From Lepturacanthus savala (Eukaryota; Chordata; Actinopteri; Scombriformes; Trichiuridae), in assembly GCA_030544235.1 (NCBI GenBank), contig CM060461.1, forward strand, positions 248,001-312,000: DNA of 64,000 nt. The letters run 5' to 3'. A program made the translations under genes and the position numbers. Below the pieces are notes generated by a model. The model was not told where the DNA came from. It made no database searches and was given only the letters and a program-made list of their open reading frames with translations. Shown here in pieces: positions 11,791 through 23,749 of the stretch. Each line of letters starts with the position of its first letter. The first letter of the stretch is position 1.

Positions 11791-12099
11791 ACAAAAGGGA
11801 AGGTGGGGAACATCAAAGGAATTCAGTTGGCTTTGATGTGAAACGTGAATCAATGTCTGGTGACCTTCACATTTGGAGATATGTGAAATTCCCAGTAACC
11901 CTACGAAGAAGCACAGACATTCTACAATGTGTTAGCTTTAGCTGTTTAGTGGAATGTGATCCAGCATCCAAAACCTATGAATAAACTAGTAGAGCTAGCT
12001 CAGCACCATTGGGATATTACAGAACAAATATATTATAAAATGCAAGAAATGCTAATGTATGTTCAAGTTTCTCACTATACAGGCTTAGCTCTGTGAGGT

Positions 12100-12590
12100 T
12101 GCAGTGGCAGGGGAACCAACAACAGAGGAAGGGAGGACAGAAATACATGACAATCAATAAAATCAGAACGTGACCCTTACTTCTTTTGTGGTGAGCCAGA
12201 TCACTGGGTAGGGGACTGTCCACATAGAGCAAAACAAAACAAATATACCCTGCCTATGGTGGCATTAGGGAGAATACCAGCATCACCCACCGCACAACTC
12301 ATAGAGCTGTCAGGACAGTGACCAAATTAAAACAGAAGGAAATGTTATCCAAGCTCCACTAATTAAATTGGCAACGACAAATGAAGAACCTAATTTCACG
12401 ATCGAGATAAATAGAGAATCAACCTCATTTCTTGTGGATACAGGAGCTTCACTTTCGACTTTAAAACCAACAAAATCCATAAAATTGAAAAAAATCCAAA
12501 GAAACAGTAAGAGTTGTGGGGGTTGGAGGGATTCCTATGAGTCTACCAGTATCCTGCTCAGCCTCATTTACAGCTTTTCAACTTGTTTCA
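12100..12590 (+). mobile_element. Endogenous retroviral gag-NC/protease remnant
   Basis: Around 12170-12220 a frame carries a nucleocapsid-type zinc-knuckle spacing, but the first cysteine position reads tyrosine (codon TAC, one change from TGC). Around 12390-12460 another frame has the aspartic protease active-site block FLVDTGASLSTL. The flap-side region follows only after a frame change near 12500. Order and spacing fit gag-NC followed by protease of an endogenous retrovirus or retroelement. Multiple stops and shifts separate the parts. Polymerase and envelope are not seen downstream. It is an old, dead fragment. Confidence 0.6.
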
Positions 12591-12599
12591 ACACACACA

Positions 12600-13702
12600 C
12601 ACACTAGCTTTGTCTCTATCTTTTACATACACAACAGATTGATTTGAATGAGGACTATTTTACTACTTCTTTTCATGGGATTTCATAAAAATCTTCCTTT
12701 ATGTGCTACTGATGAAGTGATTGTAGATTTGTTCGATTGGGTAGTTTTTATTCATATGAAGATTGGCTTATCTGTATTGCTCATCCCCGGCATACCAAGT
12801 CTTTTTGTAATTTCCTTGTTGATGTTATGGACGCTGTTTTAGTCATCTAGATTTTAGTAATCGTAAAGCGGCCAAATGCAATTTCAAGAGTTGACAATTT
12901 TCTTTGTATTAGTACCGCTATACTGAAAGCTGCCAAACTGTTTGAAAGACAAAAGGACAAACCAGAGACAGATAACTTAAAATGTTCCTCTACTATAGTC
13001 TCCACATTATTCAGCCTGTTTTGGTTTTTTGTGAATTGGCAAAATGGTCCATTTATTTTGCTTTTTTGAAAAGTACAGTAACCCTAGGATCACCTCAGGC
13101 AGTTACTTTGACATTTTTATTTGTATTGGTCATCTGAAAGCCAAATGTTTTCTGATTGAAATTTTGAAAGTGAATTTTTTTTTTTTTAAATGTAACTTTA
13201 AGATGCATTTGCACTTTGAAGGAACCATATGTTGCTTTAATATAAAAGCAACAGTTTACATTGGTACACATGCTGTGTATTTTTCTAGATGGTGATGACC
13301 ACCATATTTGGCTTGTATTCTTGCACAATTGCACACTTGATTGTTATATATAAAAGTGAGATTAAGGAATTCAATATTGTGTCATTTATTTGAATATATA
13401 TATAGTGATATTAATGGAACAAGATGGTACAGCTATTTATATTTAGTTCACTGATTTCAATATAACTTTGTTCAATAAGTCAACATAACTTTGTTCACTA
13501 AAGCAAATATGACTTTGTATAATAAATACAACTTTATTTAATAATTCCACCATAACTCTGTTAAATGAACTCCGGTTCCCAAAACTTAGTTAAAGGCCTG
13601 TCTCCAGACTCCCCTGTGAAGCCACGCCCCCAGAGAACAGGAGCGTGCAATGCTTGTTTCTCGAAGGTTAGCGAATGCAACACTACTACTAAGTTTTTTC
13701 GC
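12600..13702. other. AT-rich noncoding; upstream of the P2X7-like gene
   Basis: No coding content. At about 13460-13565 there are imperfect repeats of an ACTTTGTTCAATAA-like phrase. At 13570-13700 composition becomes more GC-rich just before the first exon of the P2X7-like gene, so a promoter could lie there; no TATA box was identified. Confidence 0.4.
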
Positions 13703-15098
13703 ATGGCTCATTCACAGGTAAGAAAATTCCTCACAACATCATAATTAACCTAAAAGACGAACATAATGGCTATTTAAAGTTATATTTATTAATATATTAG
13801 ATTAGAAGTTTGACTTTTAAGTTTTTATTTTTATAGGTGTAAGAAATTTTACGCCAGTAAAAACAGCAAATCTCTGTTAGCTATTCACCTTGTTGCGTTG
13901 AACGCATTGAGTAGTGTATATCACCATGATGTTTGTTTTTTTCTGAACAGCCCCAATTCATACATTACCTAGCTGCTAATGTTACATTGTGATGTTTATG
14001 ACTAAATATCTTTACAGTAGTGTGCAGAACTTTACGTTATAGCCAAAGTTATCCTGAGTTATCAACTTTATAATATGTAGCTGATTTACAAGTGTGTTTT
14101 GTTTGACTTTTAGCTGTGTTATATAAATTGTTCATTTATTTAGAGCTTCCATGACGAGAGCCTTGTTGGTTCTGATTCTGATTATACTCCGGAGCCATCT
14201 ACATTCAGAGAACAACCCCAGCGACATGTAAGAGGAGCACCAAGGGCCCGAAGAGGAAGAAGAGGAAGAGGAAGGGCACACGGAGACCAGACAGGTGGTC
14301 TTGGAGACGAAGACATAAAAAGAGTACAAGATCTTCAAGCCTGAAGGATTGCTGACGAGCAGGTATTTATCACATTACTTCTCTGTTATCCATTTAAAAT
14401 AGCCCATTATAACTGATTTTATTTTTTTTTTATTGTTTTCATGTATAGCTTATGCTTTTATGTAGCGCTTTGAGATTGTTTTCAATGAAAATGCATTACA
14501 AATCAAATGGTATTACTTTTTAAATGTATCTTGTCTCTGACAAAGTATTGTTTTTATCTTAATCGAGTGGTCAGTGACTTGTTAGCTTACCTATAATGGA
14601 CTGTATACATAAAATACAAGGACAATATGGCTGTTCTTTAGAGTTTGTTATGATTTTATTTACAGGCCAGGATTCACTCACTGAACTTAGAACAATCACA
14701 TGAACTGCTGGAGCTCTGTCTGACCCGTGACTCCAGTCTAATGTTTCATGTGCTCCAACTTACATCCAGTGCCCCTCCATCAGACCCCCCAGCTGCAGGG
14801 CGACCCCCATGGTGTGTCTGCACAAACTGCCAGGAGATGCCCACGGACATAGAGAGAAAATGCTGTGGACAAGTTCAGGACTCCTGCATCTCCACGCTGC
14901 CACACATGGATTTATACATCCTGCATAAGGGGGTTCTTCGCCTTGCCCGTAGAATTTGAAATGACATCCGGGCAGAGACAGACGTTGCTGCCACAGGAGA
15001 AAGCAATAAACAGTTCCGCAACACAGCATATAGACAGTTGTTGTTTAGCAATATGGGGCACTTGGACAAGGCCATCGTGTGTGTACTAGTGCATGTGT
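13703..15098 (+). pseudogene. P2X7 C-terminal-domain-like gene with two in-frame TGA
   Basis: Exon 1 starts ATGGCTCATTCACAG (13703-13717), exon 2 is 14144-14362 and exon 3 begins at 14666; all join in phase 0. Exon 2 encodes an acidic start (ESLVGSDSDYTPEPS) and an arginine/glycine-rich stretch. Exon 3 encodes WCVCTNCQEMPTDIERKCC and LPHMDLYILHKGVLRLARR, the cysteine-rich zinc-binding block of the P2X7 cytoplasmic (ballast) domain. Fish genomes carry many stand-alone copies annotated P2X purinoceptor 7-like (recalled). TGA codons fall at 14342-14344 and 14957-14959; the second replaces a position I expect to be tryptophan (TGG to TGA). After about 15050 similarity fades and the usual final SCC-containing block is not evident. 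It is probably a recent pseudogene. Confidence 0.7.
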
Positions 15099-15985
15099 AT
15101 AAATATAAGTACTATTTAGTGACTTTGGCCATCAGAGCAGCCCCTAAAGTGCTGCTTGAATGTAGATGTACTCACAGATAGTAATGCATATATGGTATAT
15201 ACTGATGAAAAAAATGTCATCTTGTGTGCTTAGAAAAGGGGAGTGGAAGTATCTAGTCGTCTTGAGAATGGAGCAGTTCCAACAAATCTTTTCTGAAATA
15301 CATACCTACTATGGAGGTTAGAGACATATATAGTGGCCCAAACAATGTTGAAGTCCATGAGGTGTGAATAAATCAAGCTTTTGATATAAAGTAAGTAGGC
15401 AGTTAGAAATTAACTACAAATAGTACATCTTACAAATGCAGTGTGCACAACAAATAGACTGTGCACACTGGCTCCGAGCTGTTGGCCAAAGCAGAGATGT
15501 TTTAAGAAAAATGAAATGACAGTTGGTGCAAAGAATGGTTGTGTAACATGTTACTGGCCATATTACTACAAAAATCTAAAGCAAAGTAGATATAAATTTA
15601 AATGCCTCTATATATTGCATGTATGGTTACATCAATCACTGATATGATGGGGATGTAACCACTATTTAGCTACATTGCCTAGACAAAGAAAGCAGCTATT
15701 AGAAAACATTACATTTCTGTAATACTTACCATGAACTCTTCATAACTGGTTGCAGTCTTATAACAATGCCAGAAATGGTTGCAGACATCTTTGCACCACA
15801 TCAACAGGGCAGAGAATTCCTTTTGCTGCCCTGCCTGGAAATTGAACAACAAACTCTTTTGTTTCAACCTGATATCAACATGGTTCACAACAAAATGATA
15901 ATGTAGCTAATGTACCATTTGTAAGGAGAGTCCAGAGACATACCATATGACACACGTACCATATGACAGAGATAGAAATCAGTCC
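15099..15985. other. No gene seen
   Basis: Unremarkable AT-rich sequence with no recognisable coding or repeat content. Confidence 0.5.
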
Positions 15986-15989
15986 AACT

Positions 15990-16345
15990 ATATGCAAGCT
16001 CACCTATTCAATAACAACTGCTGTGCCTCTTAATTGTATATCAACTTCAAAAGGTGGTTGTGCACAGCACCGTTGCTTAGTCAGTGGTTCTTTTGCTGTA
16101 CAGGGGGTCACTGGCAGCACAACATATCCGGCAAGCTGTCTCAGACAATCATGATAGATGCAGGATGGATGGATGCAGGATGGCCCACAACTTTATCTTC
16201 CATCAGGATTTGAATAGCCTCTGGTGTTAGCTCTTTGCTCACCACATGGGAGGGTTGGTAATATCATGGACTGTCTCCTCTATGGTAATTGGCAGTGACT
16301 CCAAACATAAATTTGTTTTCAGAGCAGCACCTGTCCTGTAGTAAA
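15990..16345 (-). pseudogene. Coding-like remnant of unknown family
   Basis: On the minus strand an open stretch ends in SLPITIEETVHDITNPPMW. After a one-base shift it continues with VSKELTPEAIQILMEDKVVG, and in a third frame with YVVLPVTPCTAKEPLTKQ and PPFEVDIQLRGTAVVIE. The three pieces lie in a logical order with codon-like composition, so they look like one broken protein. I do not recognise the family. A tandem GGATGGATGCA-type repeat near 16157-16180 lies at the second break. Confidence 0.4.
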
Positions 16346-16439
16346 ACCAAGAGATACAGAAATTTAAATAATAAAAACTAACAAAAACAAAAAAACATAT
16401 GTAGTGTAAGTTAAGATACACAACAGGCCTAAATCAGAG

Positions 16440-16799
16440 CACAATAAGATGAAAAGCCTTGTAGGCCTAAATCAGTGAAATATTTTTACAGAAAATGTTA
16501 TTTACCTTACACTGTATGTGCAATGGTATAGTTTTGTATTACAAATTCACCTGGGAAAGCCATTGTTTTCATGTGGTTTATGTGTGAAACTTTTTATAGC
16601 TCCAGAAGCTTTCTCTCGGTCTGAAGAGCACAAAAAGAAGAAAAGCTATGTAGGACTAAATCAGTGCAATATTTTTACAGAAAATCTTATTTACCTTATA
16701 CTTTATGTGCAATGGTATAGTTTTGGATTAGAAATTCACCTGGGAAAGTTATAGTTTTCTTGTGGTTCATGTTTTAAATTTTTTTATCCCTCCAGAAGC
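16440..16799. repeat. ~190-bp satellite, about two units
   Basis: Two successive units share AGGCCTAAATCAGTG / AGGACTAAATCAGTG (positions 16462 and 16651, spacing about 189), ATATTTTTACAGAAAAT, GTGCAATGGTATAGTTTTG and TTCACCTGGGAAAG. The same satellite occurs in opposite orientation at 27005-27550. Its right edge abuts the truncated LTR at 16800. Confidence 0.8.
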
Positions 16800-17063
16800 T
16801 ACCACATAAGTCCGCCCAAAATAATAAAATGCCAAGCCACCAAAGTAAGAGAGCACCTACCACAGAGATTTGCCCAAACCGCGAGGGATGGAGGAGAAAA
16901 GACCCGACAGCCGCCAGCTATGCCTCTCAGCTTGTGAATGCCCGCTTCCCAGTCAAATTTAAAAGCCACGTAATCAGCTGAGTAATCAGCTGGCTACGTC
17001 TAGTGATGTAATGGCGCCGGTCACGTGGGTACAGCAAGGCATGCCAATACCCACCTTGCTACA
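16800..17063 (-). repeat. Truncated 3' LTR of element 3
   Basis: Begins (minus strand) TGTAGCAAGGTGGG at 17063 and is collinear with the start of the 5' LTR for 264 bp. It then ends abruptly at the satellite boundary, with about 1180 bp missing. Confidence 0.85.
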
Positions 17064-17085
17064 ATCTACCCCCGGGATTTGCATT
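17064..17085 (-). other. Polypurine tract of element 3
   Basis: Minus-strand sequence AATCCCGGGGGTAGAT lies immediately before the LTR start TGTAGC, the expected place of the plus-strand primer. Confidence 0.6.
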
Positions 17086-17308
17086 TGTCGTCCCGACAAT
17101 GGACCACTTGCTGGCCATAGCGTTCTACCATCCTCAACTGGCATCTCCCACTGATCGCGGGAGATGGTGTGGGTTGGAGTGTTGACCTGCGGTCACTCGT
17201 GCAGTTCTTCGTACTCTACTAATACCATCATTGGTCTGGGTAGGCATCAACAGTACACCCTCTGGGGTATGCCCGACTGTACTGGCTGAGGGGATGACCA
17301 ATGGCTCG

Positions 17309-18604
17309 TTACCCCCTGGCTCGTTCCAAGGGGAGACTACTTGCAGGATTGCCAGATGACAGTGGGGGCACCACTAGAGGCATCCCAGACTCAGAGGACG
17401 ACAGTTGAGGCCAGTAGGCATCACAAGACTGAGGTAGCGTGCTGGGATGGGCAATGGCCAAAGGAGGCACAGCAGAGGCCTCTGCCGGTTCTGGAAGCAA
17501 GGAGGAAAGGTCGGCACTCGACCCTGTAGCCACCAGCCAGCCAGCGTCTTCAATAGCATCATCTTCCTGAATAGCCACCACACCTGGGGTCGAAAGTGGA
17601 GGAACGCACACAGGGTCTGAACCAAGATGAAATTTCAGCATTGTGCGGTGCACATGCTTAAGTCTGTTCAGGGCATTAGTGGGGGCAATGGTGTACACCA
17701 CTTCCCCAGGTTTCGGGCCTTAAGCACCTTGTGCAACACGGGATGCCAGAGGTCTTGAATTTTGTTGCGACCACAGAAACTATGGTCCCGGACATAAACT
17801 AAGTGGCCCTCCTGCAGCGGCGAATCCCGCACACGCTGGGTGTGAAGCTGGTGGCGGTGTTCTGCTGCCTTAGCCAGCCAGTCCCTGGCCCTCCTAAAGG
17901 CAAGATCGAGTCGCTGTTGGTGTTCTACTATCCAGTCAGTTACAGTACCCGACACAGAGTGGGCTACCCTAGCCAACAGAAAGTCCACTGGGAGTTTGGG
18001 GTCTTGGCCAAACATAAGAAAGTATGGGGACTCCCCAGTGGATTGGTGGGGGGTAGTATAATAGTAGAACACCATTTGAGGGAGGCCAGTAATCCAATCA
18101 CGTTTCTGCGATGCAGGCAAAGTCCGCAACAAATTGTGCAGCGTTCGATTGAACGTCTCGCACTTGATCCCGGGTAGGGATAGCTAGGGTGTACTTGCTG
18201 AAGACGTCCGTCATCACCAAGATGTTTTCAATGCCACCACGGGTAGGCTCCAAGACGGTGAAATCTAGGGCCAGGATTTCATTAGGACGAGAAGCCAGCA
18301 GGTGCCCCATGAAGCTATGAACCACCAGCTGGGTGTCTTTACTAACCTGGCAGCGCTCGCACTCCTGACACCACCGCTTAATGTCAGCGAACATACCCGG
18401 CCAGTAGCACTGCTGCTGCACCAACCAGCTAGTTCTCTCAACCCCTTGATGGCCATGATTCTGGTGGAGCTGGGTCATTACCACCGAGTGCAAAGGGGAG
18501 GGTAGAACTAACTGGAGGACCTCCTCCCCGCCATCAGGACGGCGGATACGGCGGTGTAGCACACCATCTTTAAGCAGTAAACGGTCCCATTGGCGCAGCA
18601 ACAC
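17309..18604 (-). pseudogene. Integrase region of element 3
   Basis: The first frame (18604-18098) contains the HHCC zinc-binding arrangement (HQNHGHQGVERT, then CQECERCQ) and the start of the catalytic core (LDFTVLEPTRGG, VMTDVFSKYT, with the first aspartates). After a break near 18100-18150 the frame resumes at 18132 with PHQSTGESPYFLMFGQDP and a GPY/F-like C-terminus (KIQDLWHPVLHKVL). The D35E part of the core between these blocks is missing or scrambled. Another shift near 17700 leads to a terminal acidic/serine-rich tail ending at 17309. Confidence 0.75.
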
Positions 18605-18809
18605 CAGATCTCTGGGTGGTAGTAGGCCCGTTCAGATGCACTTGGACGCCTCTTCCTCTCACAGAAGGCCAATATCGGCTGAATGACAGGATCTGCCCTC
18701 TGTCGTTCCTGTAAGTTGGAAGAGGAGTGGTTGGGGAGAATAGAGATTGAAGCAAAGGATCCTGGCCCACATCCGTTGCTTGCAGTGGTGTCGGAAGGGG
18801 TGTCCCACG

Positions 18810-19203
18810 TTTCCTCGGGGCAGATGCCCGGGTCTACATACTGCCGTGATAGTGCATCAGCATTTCTGTTTACCTGTCCTGACCTAGAGAGTGTTGTAGC
18901 AAGAGTGATTGGCACTGCTGGTCACCAAAGAGTCGCTGCATTAGCCTTTGAAAAGTGCTCGGCGTTGCAGAGCCCGAATGGCATCCTGTTCCATTCGAAC
19001 AAGCCGAACGGAGTACAGAAAGCTGTTTTTGCCTTGTCTGGCTCTGCAACAGGAACCTGGTTATACCCGCTGGCAAGATCTAAGGTTGAGAACCAGCCCG
19101 CACCAGAGAGTGCATCCAAAGTTTCCTCAATACGCGGAAGTGGAAACGCATCCTTGCGGGTTTTACTGTTTAACTGGCGGTAATCCACACACATCGGACT
19201 CAA
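18810..19203 (-). pseudogene. Reverse transcriptase fragment of element 3
   Basis: Encodes CVDYRQLNSKTRKDAFPLPR, FSTLDLASGYNQV and RMPFGLCNA, the RT palm blocks of Ty3/gypsy elements. A frameshift follows, with ATFQRLMQRLF. The frame then jumps to NRNADALSRQ, which normally lies near the end of RNase H. The YxDD box, connection and RNase H catalytic residues between are deleted. Confidence 0.8.
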
Positions 19204-19401
19204 TTCTGTTCCTGGCCACTCAAAGTGGATAGATCAAGAGCCTCGATGTTAGACAGGATGGGATCCACAGGGTCCTGTACCTGGACAGAGGTACAGGTTG
19301 CCCGAACTTCAGCAATGCCTGGAGGCATGGAAGTGATATTAACGTCAACCAAACTGCCCAAGACAGTCCACGGATACAACAAGATATCATCAATGCCGTC
19401 A

Positions 19402-20019
19402 TTAACCACCGGGATGTATGCAGTTCCCTGGGAGACGGAAACTAGCGCCGGGGAAGCCAACAACCCCCCCTGGCAGCCCATTGGGCAGTGGCTCAAAAAG
19501 TGCAGATGGGGCAGAGCCAGAACTAGAACATGTGACGGCAACAAATTTAAGCGTGCCCCCACTAATGCGATGCGGCCTTCTACCGCGCAGTCGAACGGTC
19601 CGGTCAGTCGCCATGGCATCAGCTACACTTGCTTGATGGCATTTCTGCAGGGCCTCAAAAATGGGACTTGAAACCTGGGCCATGGAAAGAGATTCAACAG
19701 AAAATGCAGTCTTACCTCCAAACAGTTCATGATAACACCTACTGATAACATTCATCCCCAGAACACCAGGGACCTCTGACACGGGCCCACCAGGCGGGTC
19801 ACTCACCACCAGCACCCCGCACCTGGGAAGGACCTTGCCACACAGGGTGACGTCCAACTCCAAGTAACCAAGGTATGGGATTGCCAACCCATTTGCAGCC
19901 CGTAACTGCAACCATTGGCACTGTTGGAGGCGGTCTTGACCCCAGGCTTCAAAATGCTGTTGGAAGAATGACTCTGTAATGGTTGATACCATGGAACCTG
20001 TATCCAATAAGCATAACAC
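19402..20019 (-). pseudogene. Aspartic protease region of element 3
   Basis: The active-site block LLDTGSMVSTI lies near the N-terminus, followed by a flap-like region and GVLGMNVI, which fits a retropepsin of a gypsy element. It links downstream to the RT through stops between 19402 and 19203. Confidence 0.7.
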
Positions 20020-20249
20020 CTAGGGCATCTACATCCCCCATGTTTACCTGTATGTTTGGGCATGATGACAATAAATACAGCAACATCCCAACTTTTCCGT
20101 TTACCTTCTCTGAGCCCTTAGAAACCCCATCCGAACTGCAACTCAAAAGATCGGTGGGTGTTAGTTTTCCTGAACCTGGCGGAAGGTGTTGGGCCAGAAT
20201 AAGACACGGAAGAGGTGGAAGCTGTCCAGGGACGTGGGGGGCGCCTTGG

Positions 20250-21202
20250 GCCATCACAATCACGCGCAAAATGCCCTGGTTGCTGACACTGCCTGCATCA
20301 GAGGACCAGTGAAAGGCGGCCTAACAGGAGCCTTAGCCTCCTGAAGGAGGCTGATGCTACGAGCAAGAAGGTCCAACTGCTCTTGCTGGCGCTTTAGAAT
20401 CTCCTTCACTTCAACCCAATCAGGGTTTGGCGCTGGCCTATTAGCCACGGGGCGAGAATCACCCTGAACACCATACATCAGACCATACGCAGAGGGTACA
20501 GACTGGCTTCTGGCCCTCATGGCCACGGGCATGCCCTCGCACTCCCACCTAATCGCCTCCCCTCGAACATCGAGCAACAAAGCTTGCGGAGTATTATGAA
20601 CGAACTGCTTTATTCTATAAATTGGTCTCTCAGCAAGACATCTGCATTTGGTACTGCGTCTGGTGCAACCTGCTTGATCTTCTCCATTAAGCTCATCAAC
20701 CCCAAAGAAAACTCCATGAGGCTCTCACCCTCCTGTTGTTTTCATGAGAAGAAAGCTTCCTGTAGTGACACATGTGACTGTGAGCAGCCATAAAGCTCAC
20801 GCAAAATTGCCAAAATCTTTATTGGGTCTTTCCTCTCTCCTACCGGCCTATATTTTATCTCCATTCTCGCCTCCCCCTCAAGGTGATCAAACAAAAAGTA
20901 TGCTTGGTCCGCAGGAGCCAGATGGCGGGCCCTCATGCATGCTTGCACTTCTTCCTCCCACTCATCAAGCCCTATACCACCCTTTCCTGAAAACGTAGGA
21001 CACTTTTTATCACGAGGAATGAAGGAATGAACACAAATTTTTCAGCTGATGTGGGCTGAGATGCAGAGGCTGCCCCTGACTCCCCTGGCTGCTGCTGCAG
21101 CCAGCGATTCTTTTCAGCCTGAAGCTGTGCAAGCTGGTCACGCAGTTGCTGCATCTCGTCTGCAGGTGCCACATTGCCAGGTTCCTGTGAACCCGGACTC
21201 AT
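20250..21202 (-). pseudogene. Gag region of element 3
   Basis: Starts near 21202 with a coiled-coil-like segment (MQQLRDQLAQLQAEKNRW). Capsid-like sequence follows (YFLFDHLEGEAR, IKILAILRELYG), in frames separated by stops near 20960 and 20740. It ends with a CX2CX4HX4C zinc knuckle (CRQCQQPGHFARDC) at 20256-20297. Order and content are those of a Ty3/gypsy gag. Confidence 0.7.
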
Positions 21203-21420
21203 GTTTGTTACACTTACCAGGAAATTCTTGGTGACCAGCGAATCACTTTAGCTCCTCCAACAAGTATCTTCCACTTGGACTGTTGCTGCTCTGTCCCACT
21301 TCCACTGCACCAAATCAGACAACACACAAGCAATGACACACCAACTGAATTGGAAAACCAACAAGAAAATTAAACAGGCAAATAAATAGAAAAACACAGA
21401 TATCCACGTCTTGCTATGCA

Positions 21421-21438
21421 ATCCTGCCAACAACGCCA
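21421..21438 (-). other. Primer-binding-site-like sequence of element 3
   Basis: Minus strand TGGCGTTGTTGGCAGGAT begins 3 nt after the LTR end, the usual position and TGG start of a tRNA primer site. The tRNA is not identified. Confidence 0.5.
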
Positions 21439-21441
21439 AAA

Positions 21442-22887
21442 TGTGACCAGGTGATATTAACTGGGGGAAACTGTAGTTCCCCTCCCCCTTAGATTGAGAC
21501 CAACTACGTCACCCTGAGGAGGTACTGGAAATTACCACCCCGGGACCATACACAAGCCCCAACTCGGAACCCCAGACAAGTTTTATGCAAAAATCAGCAG
21601 ACGTGGATTCTGATACAAAAATATATTTATTAAGAAATTTACCAAATACAATTTGCTAAAATCAATCACTGGATTCCCCCCCACACACACACACTCACAC
21701 TCAGTCACCCACACAGGCCCACACAAACACACTCGAGAAGTTATACAAAATACGTAGGATGCAAGAAAGCGTCCTTCGACCACAGGGCAGGTGCGCCCGG
21801 AGGAAGATGGTCAGCCCCTGTGAAAGCCTTGGTTAAGTAAATACCCACAGGGACTGCCTGCACCTGTTAAATAAAACAAAATACGAAAAACAGGTGTCTA
21901 GCAGGCCTGCCACTCAACTCACAAAGACAGAACCAAAGACTGCACCCACAAAAATTAAAGAACGCCACACAATGAGGCCTATGAGCAGTTGCAACAGACA
22001 GTATAAGACCAGACACATCAAGACGTCAAACGACAACAAAAATATTAGTCGCACTCTCACCACGACATACATACAACATTCATACAAATTCCAGACACAT
22101 GCACCCCGATAAACGCAGTTAGCAAACACAGACGCATACACACGCACACACACGCACATACACGCACACGATTGATGACGGACTAGTGCGACGAAGAATC
22201 ACCCAGTTGCAGCTTGCCCGCCCGGGCAGAGCGGCGACGGGAGCGTTCAAGAGGGGACAGAGGAGCAACACCCACAAAGACACTTGGGGGTCCCCAGCTA
22301 CACAAGCGTGCCTACAACGCAGAGCACAAAATAAAACACGGGCCATAAAACTAGCTTTAAGTGACAGGTGAAGGGTTAAAATATTATACTCACGTTCAGA
22401 GGTAGACGAGACGAGCACAATACAAACCAGCGAGCAGGTTATAACCCTCAATGTACAAGCTCCAGGCGAGCATGTTAGCCGTGCGAAGGTGGCCTACCTG
22501 AACCAGGAAAAGAGCCAAACTCTGCAGTAAGGAGCACGGTAGAGACGAGACGAGTATAGGCAAACAGCAGCCAGATGCGCTCATAAACATGCACGAAACC
22601 GGACGGAGCTAGAGACACAATAATACCACATAAGTCCGCCCAAATTAATAAAATGCCTAGCCACCAAAGTAAGAGAGCACCTACCACAGAGATTTGCCCA
22701 AACCGCGAGGGATGGAGGAGAAAAGACCCGACAGCCGTCAGCTATGCCTCTCAGCTCGTGAATGCCTGCTTCCCAGTCAAACTTAAAAGCCACATAATCA
22801 GCCGAGTAATCAGCTGGCTACGTCTAGTGACGTAATGGCGCAGATCACGTAGGTATGGCAAGGCATGCTAATACCCACCTTGCTACA
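21442..22887 (-). repeat. 5' LTR of element 3
   Basis: On the minus strand it starts TGTAGCAAGG and ends GGTCACA (TG...CA) right before the primer-binding-like site. It is 1446 bp long, an unusually long LTR. CA/GCAC simple repeats lie at about 22125-22170. Confidence 0.75.
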
Positions 22888-23690
22888 ATAGGAACAGAGG
22901 TTTCACAAAATGGCAAAGGTTGTATGTGGTGGTCTTCATCCTCCGCATTTAGAAAAGATTCATCAGTTCTCAGTCTAGCATTTGCCTCTAGGAATGTCAT
23001 GTGATTTTTCATATATACGCCAGGCTGTACACATTTGTCACAGCCACTGTAACCATTGTGTGACTTAAAACCTTTAATGAAGGCCCTTGACGGAGCATCA
23101 CAAATTACAGAGCACACCATCAGGGAAAAAGTTTTACCGTTCACAACAAATCCATTGCTCAAGGATTTCAGTTCACAAACCAGATCCTTCAGATATTGTG
23201 ACAACGATTGAGGCTTTGAGTTCCTACAGAATATAGCAATCGGCACAGGCTTCTTACTGAATCCTTGGAGAATTCCCAAGATTGGCCAAAACTGAACAGA
23301 TGAACTTTTAAATATTGGTAGACTGTCAATGTTTAACTGTAACTTGAAGTTGTGACAATCTGGAACAATAAATGCAAGTTTCTCAAATATCTTATAGAAC
23401 ATATTCTGTATTCCAAAATAGTGGAATGATCCACCTGCCAAAGAATTTACAGCATGGCAAATCTGTGTTTTTAGTACTGGCATCTTTGGGCAATGAAGGA
23501 TGGTGAACTTTCAGTATGGCCAAAAGGGCAGACAAAGCAATCAGTGAAATGTGTTGATGAACAGCTCTTCACAGCTCTTTTCCTCAAATCGCTGCGAGTG
23601 GTATTCCACTTCTCTTTTTCCATGACACTACTAACCTATTTGAAATTTATGCAACTTGTGCAGCTCAGCAGCAGACAGTTATTCTGAAAA
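22888..23690 (-). pseudogene. Transposase-like relic cut by element 3
   Basis: The main frame (23483-22888) contains LNIDSLPIFKSSSVQFWPIL, CSVICDAPSRAFIKGFKSHN, YSGCDKCVQPG and EDEDHH, the conserved core of a multi-copy uncharacterised protein family in fish and cnidarians that I remember as transposon-derived. An upstream frame (23690-23490) has a plausible N-terminal part with cysteines (CSSTHFTDCFVCPFGH), joined through a frameshift. The downstream end stops exactly at the LTR of element 3, so the retrotransposon inserted into it or was joined there. No function can be assigned. Confidence 0.6.
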
Positions 23691-23749
23691 ATATCAATAA
23701 TAAAGACAATTACACTGACACATCATTTCACCAAAACAACTAACCTTGA

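Larger units (their letters stand above)
16800..22887 (-). mobile_element. Decayed Ty3/gypsy retrotransposon (element 3)
   Basis: A minus-strand LTR element. The 5' LTR is at 21442-22887, a primer-binding-site-like TGGCG sequence follows, then gag, protease, partial RT, integrase, a purine-rich tract, and a 3' LTR cut down to 16800-17063. The retained 264 bp of the 3' LTR align without net length change to 22624-22887. The coding part is broken by stops and shifts, and a large deletion removes the RT YxDD box and most of RNase H. It cannot transpose by itself. Its 5' flank at 22888 interrupts the transposase-like relic described there. Confidence 0.85.

Noticed and set aside
16800..22887. Intact autonomous gypsy element
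   Set aside because: The RT catalytic box and RNase H are deleted, gag and integrase are frameshifted, and one LTR is truncated.
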